A stretch of 64,000 nucleotides of DNA from assembly GCA_014898425.1 (NCBI GenBank), contig RCSZ01000012.1, positions 2,046,001-2,110,000 on the forward strand, written 5' to 3'. The notes below the pieces were generated by a model. The model saw only the letters and a list, made by a program, of their open reading frames with translations, did no database searches and was not told where the DNA came from. Below, in pieces: positions 21,953 to 32,362 of the stretch. Source of the stretch: Botryotinia globosa. Its lineage: Eukaryota > Ascomycota > Leotiomycetes > Helotiales > Sclerotiniaceae. A program made the position numbers and the translations under genes. Each line of letters begins with the position of its first letter. The stretch's first letter is position 1.

Positions 21953-23381
21953 TAATGTTTTCAATTCTTGAATGTTAGTGACACAAGTTAAGACTCTCCT
22001 CTCTGAATATTGTGCCAGTACACCTCGACAGCTGTTAGAGGGTGAGAGCTAGGGAAGCATTTCCCTGGGACATCAATCTTATTCACCTCAGCACTTCTTA
22101 AGATTAGAATAATGAGGTATAACAGCCGATACTTACATCCAAACTTTGCCTTTTCCCGGGCTAGAAGAAGTTTATCTTGTAAATGGGCAGATTTCATTGA
22201 TTTCGTGGCGGTGTATTTATCGGCATCTTTTACTTCTTTTCATGGATAGCCAAAGCTGTGATCAACGGTCATATCGGTGCTTCAAGCAGTATCATCCATC
22301 TAACGCTATGTTCCCGCTGCATCTTTAGTCTTCCAGAGGTTATTGACCATTGTATCATTGAGTCGTCCCTCTCGATTCATTCCACGAACTTCGAGATTCA
22401 ATCCGTCTAGCTGATTTCTATTGGACCCTTCCTATCTTCTTTACTCCAGTCAAACGATCCTTCTCGACATCCTCGTACCCGCTCATAGACAATCCAAATC
22501 GAGAGGTCCAGAGCGCGATAGGAAAAGAATTTAAAAAAGACTTCGAAACAAGGATCACAGCTTGCGAATTAAGACATGCAGAATTGTCGTAGACGCAATC
22601 TGAATTCTAGTTGCACGATTACAAATCACAAATGTGAGTCTGATGTGGCGCTAGAGAAAGTAAAATTAGGGGAGAAATTCAGAGAGAGATAGTGGGATGC
22701 AGCACAGTCAAGTGGCGCCAAGTAGATCACAGACAGAGAATACTAGCTGATGATCCGGGTACACTTTCGAAGCGCGAGTTGGTGCCGATTCAAAGACTAC
22801 ATGAGAAATTTGGTGGTGGGAAAATATTGTTGTGTCAGAATTGAAGAGGGGGTTGTCTTGGGAGAGAGAGATCAGAATAGAACTCCGATCAATATTTGGG
22901 GTGGGATTTAGCGAGGGGGTAACTCGGGGGTTTTGGGATCTTTTTGTGCGTGCAGATACCGTGATAGATACTTTTCTTTTACTACCTTCGTATACGCAGA
23001 TTCTCAATGATCCCATGAAGTTTTACCGGTAAGTCATAATTCAGAGTTTGATCAAATTGATCAGCTCACGAACTTTGCGATCGCATCCCCCGGATACGCC
23101 TGCAGAGTAATTTTTGAGTTGAGCAGTCTGCAGGAAATGTTATTTTTCTAAATTCCAGTATAGCACCAATAGCAAGACATTTAGTCAAGTTTAGCATTAG
23201 CATCGCCAGATACATGTTATTGATGTGAATTATGATTTATGACAACTAAGATAGATGACTAAGGGTATCTCTCGGTCTTGATTAAGCTTTTCAAATAATT
23301 ACAACTTGTAACATTGGAGTTGTGTGAGAATATATGCTCGAAACGTCCAAGTCTAAAAGAATCTGCCAACACTTCAACACC
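21953..23381. other. Intergenic, convergent; one unassigned frame
   Basis: 1.4 kb between the protoglobin and ERG26-like stops. The frame at about 22805-23032 (+) has protein-like residues (RGFWDLFVRADTVIDTF) and ends just before a GTAAGT. I found no matching start or continuation, so I do not call a gene; a decayed gene piece is possible. Confidence 0.4.
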
Positions 23382-24584
23382 TCACTGGCTCTTTTTCTCT
23401 CCTTCTCTCACCCTTTCTTCCTCAAAATGCTTCACCGTAATCTTGATACCCTCATCTAGCGGAACCAATGGTTCGTATCCTAACCTTCTCCTCGCCTTAT
23501 CAATGCTATAGTATCTTGTCATGCAACTGAACTGAACCTTCATTCTTGTTAGATTTGGTGTCTTTCCAGCAATCCAGAATAGTCCTTCCACAAATCCTGC
23601 AAGTCCTAACCCAAAGTCCTTTCCAATAACCCACACATGTTCTGTTCCCTTTGTGGATCCCGCAGCTGCCCATACTGCTCGTGCCATATCCCAGAACGGA
23701 ACGGGTGATCCATTGGTGATGAAAAATGCTTCACCATCTACGCGCTCGGTGTCTAATGGAGTTGTGTTGAGCTTAGCAGTTGCAAGTAAGGCAGCGGCGG
23801 CAAGGAGATGCGCGTGTGCAACATTTTTGACAAATGTAAAATCGAAGAGGTTGGTATTGTCGCCTAGTTGAAAACCAGTGCGATTGGTGTAGTGAACATT
23901 AAGGAGGCCAGGTATTAATTGAACGTCTCCAGGACCGAAGATGCCAGAGGGACGAATGGAGGCGGTCAGGAGCTGGGGGGATTCTGGTGCGCGGTTTGCG
24001 GCTAGGACTATAGCCTCTGCTTCTGCCTGTTCGTACCATTATATTAGTATGTGAATTTGAGACTAAAATTGGCACAGCTGGGTAAAGAAATGGGAGGAAA
24101 AGATAGACCATACCTTCGTCCATGAATAATATTCGCGTTGTAGTTTCTCGGGTATGACAGGCCACCTCTCATCTGCATTAACCAAATCGGTTGTATTATC
24201 TGAGATGATACTGGCACTACTTGTAAAAACTAAAGCTTTCACTCCAGTCTTTTGACACGCCTCAACTACACACTTCGTTCCTCCTACATTGACTGTATGG
24301 AATAATTCTTTCGTTCCAGTAATTGCGACAGGCGATGCTGTATGAATAACGACGTCTGGCTTGATGGAGTTGAATATTGAGAGAAGAGATTCGAGAGAGG
24401 TTATATCGCCATCATGGTAGGTAACCTCTCCTGATGAATGTTGATTTCGACTTGTACGGAGGTCAAGAACGGAGATTGTGCAATTGTATCGATCATGGAG
24501 CAGGGATACAATGTGGTGGCCTAGAAAACCACAGCCGCCGATCACAAGAACACGACCAAGAGGGGCTCTCTTTTGAATAGGCAT
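23382..24584 (-). CDS. ERG26: Sterol-4-alpha-carboxylate 3-dehydrogenase (3-beta-HSD/SDR family), ERG26-like
   Basis: Exons 24584-24114 and 24026-23382 sum to 1116 nt (371 aa), the family's usual size. Rossmann glycine motif GGCGFLGHH at residues 16-24. The catalytic YxxxK is YSWTK, Tyr153-Lys157, exactly at the exon border. Further family signatures: DVVIHTASPVAITG, NVGGTKCVVEACQKTGVKAL, IRPSGIFGPGDVQLIPGLL, TNLFDFTFVKNVAHAHLLAA, and RYYSIDKARRRLGYEPLVPL. The enzyme oxidatively decarboxylates C-4 of ergosterol precursors with NAD+, in an ER complex with ERG25, ERG27 and ERG28. Another 3-beta-HSD-type SDR remains possible, but the match in length and motifs favours ERG26. The intron is 87 nt (GTATGG...ACAG). 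Confidence 0.88.
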
Positions 24585-26070
24585 TTTTGAAGTAATTGAG
24601 TCGATTGAAATTCAAAGGGGACAAGACAGGTAGTAAATGTGGAGATTTAAAGTTAACGTTAGTTCATGGGGAAGAAACTGGGGATCGGAACGGAACACGG
24701 AACACGGAAGAACAAATCTCCCGGAAACATTTATTATTATAAACCTGACGGGACTTTCTTTCACAAGACAAGCTTGAAGGACTCAACTTCAACCCGCAAT
24801 CAGTGAGCCGTACGCAGAGAAGTATGTTTCAACCAATGCCTGATGGGCGCTATAGCTTCGTCCATCTCTGTTGCAGCTGTACTCGTTGCTTCAATCTTCG
24901 TTCAAATCCTGAAGGGCTTTGGTACTTAATCTAGTATGGTGAAAGTGGGTTGGGGGCTGGGAAGGGTGATATCGTTGAAGACGGAAGCTACAGAAGACTG
25001 CCATTCTATATAGCAACTTGCAATCACTTTTTAAACTGAACTCATCGTAAACGATGCTCGTAGCATCCGCAGGTTAGAGTGAGGTCAGTTAAGCGAAAAT
25101 GGAGAACTTTGTAGAATATGATACTCATGAGATCATAAAATACATACCGAATTACTCTAGCGGATAATATGAGATACGTATAGCTTGATAGAAATAGTGC
25201 TAGTCAAATTCGCCGTTTCGTATGTTGGTACTAACTAGCTTGAAGTGCCTACATCACTTCAATTGCTCCCATCACCGTGACCTCTTCTACACGTGAGCTA
25301 TTCACCAAGACCTCCCCTTCTATAACATTTTCTATTTTCACAAACGTTGAGACACAATCATATTTAACATCTTGCCTGTACATGGGTCTTTCTTCACTCA
25401 AGCTCCATCAGTAGAAAATTCATAGAGTATCTCAATCATCGTAAATAACCTAGCGCACCTCGTTCTAGATTTCACTTCATTCGTTCAACTGCCTATACGC
25501 TTTCTTCTCACCCGCCCCCCCTTTCCCCCCGGCTTTGATCACCTTGGTGGTGGGAACACTCGCACACCAACTCATAATTTATTCAACTAGGAACCGACTT
25601 TGGGCATGAAAATCGCCATTTGGTTTCTAGCATACCAATGAACACTGAATAATGGTTCAAGAGCGCAGGTTTGAGTATGGATATGTTCACTTCCACGATG
25701 GTGAGAATTTAAAGTACGCTCTTCGAAAAATATCCTAATTCATTCATCCAGATCCAAATCTCAATTTATCTTCTCAATCCAACCTCCTCCCCCAGTCATA
25801 TTTGCATGTCATGTCATATCATGTCCTAAAAATCCCTCCCGCTAGATGTGTATTAACAAAAGTACGCGTCGACACAAACAGAACACCTCCAGAATGTTAT
25901 GTGAATATGAGAAATATGTGTAACCCAATGCCCATGGACCAACGCCAAAGGATCTCCGAAAAGTTACGCTTGGTAATTAGATCCTATCAATCAAACACGC
26001 TCGTGATATCCCATCAAAATAACCACCTGAAATTCAGCCAAATCAAGCTCAAAACTTATCGTGTACGACT
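24585..26070. other. Intergenic, ERG26-like upstream region and downstream of next gene
   Basis: The left part should carry the ERG26-like promoter. An AC-rich segment with two near-identical GGAACACGGA words lies near 24690. No coding frame supported; 25802-26383 (+) is antisense shadow of the next gene. Confidence 0.45.
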
Positions 26071-27409
26071 TCAAGCAACAATACTCCTAGCAACACTGCC
26101 ACCCCACTTGAATCTCTTCAATCCGCCAGTCCCACTTCTAACCACTTCTCTTCCGCAGCTACCATCACTCATAGAGCCATTCCACCCCCCGAGAACCGAT
26201 GCTTCTTGCCTTCCTACTTCTCGACCAATGACATATCCTGCACCGAATCCAACTACTGAGACGAGTACTACTACTCCTGCACTCATGACCCAAGTCAGTA
26301 GGGTAGGCGAAATAAATGCCTCCTCGCCTTGCACCAGTTCTGCCTTCTTCTTCTTGAGAGCTCGAGTGTTATGTTTTGTTTGACTAGCTTTGCGCTTGAT
26401 AGCTTCATCTTGCGAGTCTTGTGATGATCCACTCCTTGAACGACTTGATGATAATGGTCGTGAAATATTGGCTGTAGTAGGAGGTGCCGTACCAATGAGT
26501 TCTGATTCAGGAACTATTCGGAGTCCCATTGGTTCATTACTTGTGGCGTTTTGAGCGGGAGACTTCGGAAGGCCTCTTGCCGCAGCTGCACAAGAGAGTA
26601 ATGTTGTGAGACTAGCACGTAAAGCGGCATCATGATCTATAGGGAGCCGTGTGTGATTGTTGAACGACGTATTCCGTGAAGTTGTGTGGTTACGCGATGG
26701 GTAAGGTTGTGGTCGAGGTTGCGAATGAACTTGTCTTGGGAAATATGAGCCATTTCCAGGAGCTTGGGTTCGATGACTCTGGGATTGTGAAGGAGGATGA
26801 GAGAAAGCATTTGGTTGGGGTGTGAATGGTAATGCTGTCCCTCTTCCTATTCCTAAAGCTGTACCATTCTCATCTTCATCATCTTCGAATTCTGCATCAT
26901 ATGTTGCGTGAGTCGTTAATCGTGCTGGAACGGCTTCTGGTGGAGAAATTTCATTAGAACTGGTTATGATATCTATATGATCTGGTTCCGATTCTGATTC
27001 TTCGTATTCCTCTTGACTACTCGTGCTTCTTTGTCTGTTGCCATTTGTGATTATTGGGGGGCGCTGTTGAATATGAGATCGTCTACGTCGCCGAGCAGTA
27101 GGATGTTGAGATACGCGGAGACCGGTCGTTACAATTTCGTTATCGATGGAGGAAATAGATGACGAAGATGGTTGTGAGGATATTTCGACCCACGATTCTG
27201 CTGTTTTGCCAGATTAGATACGAGATTAGATTAGATTTGTGGAGAGGATATGGGGAAATGGAGAAACTGAAAGTAAGTAAAGTCGAAATACCTTCACTGC
27301 GCAATCGATCTGATACAGTATTTGATCTCGCCATATTGTTTCTATTTTGCTGATTCCTAACTGTATTTGTGTGTCGTGAATGTTGATTAGGAGGTTGCAA
27401 TGTTGGCAT
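26071..27409 (-). CDS. Fungal protein of unknown function with a C-terminal membrane anchor
   Basis: Exons 27409-27292 and 27200-26071 sum to 1248 nt (415 aa). The N-terminal two thirds are disordered, with RRRRRSHIQQRPP, an acidic run (EEYEESESEPDH, FEDDEDE) and Pro/Gln/Ser-rich stretches. One conserved-looking helix is LRASLTTLLSCAAAARGLPK (about residues 230-250). A basic segment (ALKKKK) precedes a single hydrophobic helix at about 340-365 (LLTWVMSAGVVVLVSVVGFG). About 50 residues follow it, so it is not a strict tail-anchor. There is no signal peptide. I do not recognise the family; an ER or mitochondrial outer-membrane location is conceivable but unproven. The acceptor is a tandem CAGCAG, so one residue (Ala) may be alternatively included. 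Confidence 0.75.
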
Positions 27410-30400
27410 GGCGAGGAATGAGGTTGACAATGGTGATGTGATATGATATGATGGCCGAGCTGATCAACACCGGGCGGGGGTCAGGGTTCATGAGATAGGC
27501 ACGAGAAAGTGAATACAGTACGGTCAGATGTTCGGTATATGTTTCAAGTCGATTTTGTTGAGGAATGAGTATTTATTATTCAAACTCTGCGAAAATCATC
27601 AAAAATAGCGTAATAGTTGTCTATGGACAGTAATAGGGGTTGTGGAGATGGAGACCGCTTCTTGGAGGGGTTGGAATCTGGAAACTGGAGCCGGGAAAAG
27701 GAGTGAGTGAATGCTTTGTTGCCTTTGTTCTTGACGTTTGGTAGGTATTGCAGGTGGAGAGATATTACCTACTGTACCTAGGTTTCCAAGGTTGGCGAGG
27801 CACTTTAGATGGATGCTATCGACGTGCCAGAGTGGGCTAGATTCACTTCCGAGCGTAAGCGGGAGCGGGAGCGTATGCGAAAGATTAGATATCTACAGTA
27901 GTATCCGAGAACTGCAAGAGAGTGGATTTGATGTACAATTGATAGATAGTGCGTGTCTTATGAGGATTTATTTTTAACATGTGGTACAGGAACGAGAGTA
28001 CGGAGTACATAATAACTCGAGTAGAAAGTGTAAAATGGTCAACCTTATCTTATATAAAAGCAGTGAACCGTGTATGTGTACAATATCGGTGGCTGTATAT
28101 CCCCCTTTTACGGTCAGATGTTACCTTGCCTTCCTCCAACAACAAAGCAATACTTGTTTCTTATCATCGATTTTGATGAGACTGAGAATAGTCTAGGTTG
28201 GTTGGTGCTGAGTGAGACATTGAATCATGAGCTTATCATGAACAGAGAGCGTGGCACTTTAGAAATATTCTTGGGTCACGTGGTCTGATTGAAGCTTTGT
28301 AAGTGGAAGTAAGTAATGGCCCAATCCGCCATCTTCCCCTCGAAAATTTGACGACAAACAGATATATCATCGACGTTGTATGTGAAGATATACTTGTATC
28401 TGATGATGTCTAATGCCCTTTGTCTTAAAGCGGCGCTTGCTCTGGAATGATTGCTCCCCTTGATAAAAAGGCGCACCAGCGGGCAAATGCGATAAGCCCA
28501 CAGAATCTTTTCCCCCTCCCCTTTCTCTTCTCTATTGCTTCACACCATATCTTGATCTACCGATTGATTCAGAATGTGCGCATAAAATCCATTCAACACA
28601 AATTCTAGTTGTTAGTTTCGATTTCCATCAAACCCGTTACTTAAAGATACAATATCTAACTTCCATTACTTTCCAGTCCACCATTTTTACCTCATTCCAG
28701 GGGATCACCCGTCGAGGAACCACAGAAACTGTAATCAGGGTCTATCTAGCCTTACCGGAACGATCAGATCTATGGCCCGGTGTTCAATCTTTGTCACATC
28801 GTGACAGACCCATCACCAAGGAGTGCGGTTGAATAGAGTCACCATGATTGTCTGAATGACAAGTAGAATCATCATTTGTTTTTGGGAGTGACAGTGTGTA
28901 GGTTCGTGTTCGACACCCTCACAAGACATTATCATCGTGTTGGAACAAACTGAATTTTAGTTCTTAAATTGATTATCTGTAAAATGCAGTGTGTAAGTGC
29001 AAGTGCAAGTGCAAGTGCAATGGCGATGTATAATACGAGGTTGGCAGGATGGCATGACAATGCTAGGAGGGAAAGAATGTTTATATTATCAGATTTTGTT
29101 CACACAATTAAGAAGAAGGCGAGAATAAGCTTAAATTGTGGGACTATCTTGTTCCTGTTATCTGCAACGCCATCTGCGTTTGAATCAAACTTCCTGGTTC
29201 GAACAATTCCTCACAAGCTATCTGTTTATCTTCCATATCCCCACCCGCGATCAGCGCCGACATCTCCTCGCCTGTGTATAGTTTTTCACCGAGCCCTTTT
29301 TTGTTCCCAACATATCTTCGAGATCGGGGTGTGGAAACTATGAGGGAAGATTGGAAGATAGAGTGCCTTCAAACACCAGATTTCCGAAAGCTTACTTGCT
29401 CCGGAAATTGCTGCCTATAACTGAAAACAGTCAAGTGACCTACTGAGCCTTTGGATTATCAATGACTCGATACGTCTCGAGGGCCATGTAGTCCGAGACC
29501 ATGAAATTGACGTTTAAGCCAAAGAATAGGTGGCTTGTTGTGTTATCGCTAGCTAGAAACTCTCATTCACTTCGGACCTCGTTGAATTTTGTTGACTATC
29601 CAGAAGCTTTTCTTTTGGATAGCTATAAGAGTAATGGCATGGTCTCTTCCCTCAGACTCTCGGTATTTTATGACCCTTGTTAGGTTCTTGGTATTTGCCA
29701 TTTTCCAATTTTCCTGTCGCATCCACACAACCACATATTACGTTTTTCGGGAATCCGAAAGTTGTTCTTCACATCGGCTATTTGAAGCCATCGATATCAT
29801 GGTGTGATAAGCAGAGGCATTTGCAGTTGGTGTAATCTGTTTTTTTGTACCGTCTCCAACCCCAAATACATGATCGCGGTTTGTCATATGCTGTGTAACC
29901 TTTGTTACAAATTGCATCTCCGCTTCTGTGCTACCCAATGTCAGAACAGTTTGACATGGTGATATGGATAAATGGAACAGGCGAGACAAATTGCATACTT
30001 TTGCTCTATGCGGCATGATATTATGCACTCGAGCCATTGAAGGTGGGTTATCCACAAAAGTTAGTTGTTCAAGTACACGACATCTGGTCGATACCCTCTC
30101 GTAATCGTGCTTCTCATGTTAAAGCCTAACATTAGAACAGCTCAGATGAACCGATATTGTAACTCAAGGATATATTACCCCGCAGTCGTATTGGGTTCAA
30201 ATGACATTCATGATGTTCACAAAGATGAGCGTTGTCTATAATATATCTGTGGTAACTTCTATGAAATACGCCCTAATCGAGAGACTTTATCCAAGCACTT
30301 CCATGCTAGGTTCAACTAGTTGTAGAGCTTTGAAATAATCTTTGTATCAATAGCAAAAGTTCCCCAAAAAAATCCTCCAAAAGAGTTTCTTGCTATCTAA

Positions 30401-30700
30401 CATAATACAGCCAGTAATACTACTATCATGGACGGTTTCGAGGGTGTTGGAGAGGCTTGCCAGTCTTTGCTGGCTACAAAGATATATCCTAGTTGCCCCA
30501 CCCAGTAACTTGTTCCGCTATCATTACTAGTATTATTGCTAAAAAGAGATTGGTGCATATCATAGACATGATCCAACACGCCATATGATATTGATAGCTG
30601 TGGTCGGCAGTGTAGTATGGCATAACTTAGAGTAGACGGTTTTGAAAGTGGCTTGCTTGGTGCACCACGATTAATTTCAAAGTAACCATAATCAGAATTA
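27410..30700. other. Gene-poor intergenic region
   Basis: 3.3 kb without a supportable gene on either strand. All frames are under 130 codons and unlike protein families I know. It contains a hexamer repeat at 28995-29018 and a CACGTG near 28276. An unspliced RNA or a rapidly evolving small gene cannot be excluded. Confidence 0.4.
28995..29018. repeat. Microsatellite (AAGTGC)4
   Basis: Four exact tandem copies of AAGTGC, followed by AA. Confidence 0.9.
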
Positions 30701-31490
30701 TAAGTCGACCACCCTACTTTCGGGCCACCCCTCTTTTGGGCCACCCATTTACACCCAAAATCACTTTTTTAGTCTATCAATATCTCCATCAATATTGAAT
30801 ATAATTTAATAAAATTTTATATGTATATATAATTTAAACTATTTTAAACTTATTTTAGAATTTTAGAATTTTTCTGAATTGAAATTTAAAACTTCAAAAT
30901 ATCGATTTTTAAACTTATATAGTGATGATTACAAATTTCAAACTTTTATATAATCTTTAATTGTTTTTTAACAATAATTATTACACAGTGAAAATTATAT
31001 ATCTTTTAGAAAAACTCAAATCTGAATTATATAAAAATAGAAATTCTTTTCCAAATAAATAAATAAATATAAAGATATAATATACAATAAATTTAGAATA
31101 ATAAAAATAATCCCTATAATTTTGAAAATACTCTTTTAAATACTTATTTATGAGAAATCTTTTACTTTTCAAAATCTTTCGAAATAAATATCTTATAAAT
31201 TTATTACAAAATTTTGTTATTTCTTATTATTTCTTTTTTTAGAAAGTTATTATGGATTTTATAAAATTTTAAATTTATATATGATTTTTATATAAATTGA
31301 AAATCGATATTTTGAAGCCTCAGAAATCGATTTCTAAAAATCCTAAAACTCTTAAAAAATTTAATATAAATTTAGAATAATTTAAATTATATTCTATATT
31401 AATAGAAATATTAATAAACTAAAAAAGTGATTTTTGATATACAAGGGTGGCCCAAAAGAGGGGTGACCTAAAAGAGGGGTATTCGACTTA
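30701..31490. mobile_element. Fold-back (MITE-like) element B with very long inverted repeats
   Basis: The left end reads TAAGTCGACCACCC and the right end, reverse-complemented, TAAGTCGAATACCCC. Both continue into CACCCCTCTTTTGGGCCACC. Farther in both carry AATCACTTTTTTAGT, then AGAATATAATTTAA or TGAATATAATTTAA. Matching words persist about 190 bp from the left end (CTTCAAAATATCGATTT at 30892-30908) and 173 bp from the right end (its complement at 31301-31317). The arms are therefore at least about 200 nt and cover half or more of the 790 bp. Ends abut TA, as for Tc1/mariner insertions. The core is AT-rich and non-coding. Each end holds two copies of the word AGAGGGGT (or complement). Confidence 0.75.
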
Positions 31491-31854
31491 CCCCGCCAAT
31501 GTTCATGGAACCGAATTTAGTCGAAAGGTAACAAATCCAGAAATTCCTGCTGCAAGCTTGGAAAACATTGCAACACTGCATAGATCTGGCTACTTTACGT
31601 CGAATCAGAAACAACCATGTGTCCAAAGAGATTCAGAATACAGTATCACCACAGAAAACTATCACAGTATGACAATTTCACAGGTGAGCATGAAATTGAT
31701 GATGGGCAAAATAACGAGAAGAAAACGCATAAATACCACCCACAAGTATATCTATGAAATCTTGCTTCCCCAGGACCACTCAAGCTCCTAAGCAAACTAA
31801 AATTTCTCAAAGCCAAAAATTATAATCCTTCCTTCGGTTCATACACGTCTCAAG
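31491..31854. promoter_or_regulatory. Upstream region of the small orphan gene
   Basis: 365 bp between the fold-back element and the start codon. The element therefore lies within promoter distance of the gene. Confidence 0.4.
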
Positions 31855-32362
31855 ATGTCAAGTGAACCTTCTACAACGGCAGAGGGAATCGCGCCTCCAG
31901 AGTATCCACATGATTTCGATGCAATTACACCTCTATCCACAGCCTGGGTATGCCATCAGCTTTCCTTTCACTCATTTTTTAAATTATAGCCATGATTAAC
32001 ATGCAAAACAGGTCAAGTGGGACGTCAAGGGCGGTAGTGACCGCACTCATGAACCAAACGTCAACACAAACTACAGTCTCGAAGGCACTCCGTAAGTTAG
32101 GATCATTCCATCCAACAGATCTGTATGACTGACAAGCTTGAAGCAACATTCAAGGTGTCGAGATTAAAGCAACTGTCGGTGTTAAATTGATCTGCTGGTC
32201 GTAAGTGGTGTCCCTCGCGAGTCGTCAGTAATAAGCAATAACCTTTGTTCAAGTGGTGCCCCTGGGAACGGCACTCCGAATATCACAATCGATGGACCTA
32301 CCAATGGTAAACACAAGATTGACCCCAGAAGACTTGGAGGCTACCGCGTTGAAATCCGTTAA
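31855..32362 (+). CDS. Small four-exon protein of unknown function
   Basis: Exons 31855-31947, 32012-32091, 32144-32200, 32254-32362 sum to 339 nt (112 aa). All introns are 52-64 nt with strong donors (GTATGC, GTAAGT, GTAAGT) and CAG/AAG acceptors, which argues for a real gene despite the small size. The protein starts MSSEPSTTAEGIAPPEYPHD and contains VKWDVKGGSDRTHEP, GVEIKATVGVKLICW and GNGTPNITIDGPT. It ends GGYRVEIR. There is no signal peptide, TM segment or cysteine pairing (one Cys), so an effector role is not suggested by sequence. The alternating hydrophobic pattern of the second half suggests a small beta-rich fold. I do not recognise it. Confidence 0.65.

Noticed and set aside
21326..21964. 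212-codon minus-strand frame
   Set aside because: Antisense to the protoglobin exons; its composition reflects the complementary coding strand.
22805..23032. Protein-like frame ending before GTAAGT
   Set aside because: No start codon, upstream exon or downstream exon could be joined; mentioned only in the intergenic entry.
25802..26383. 193-codon plus-strand frame
   Set aside because: Antisense to the 415-aa membrane-anchored gene, which has better splice structure and an identifiable TM helix.
28995..29018. Tandem repeats considered as a CRISPR array
   Set aside because: Six-base units without spacers, in a eukaryotic genome: a simple microsatellite.
30397..31791. Frames beginning MAQKRG at both ends of fold-back element B
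   Set aside because: Both start inside the terminal inverted repeats (GCCCAAAAGAGG reads as AQKR); the similarity is due to the repeat, not to a gene pair.
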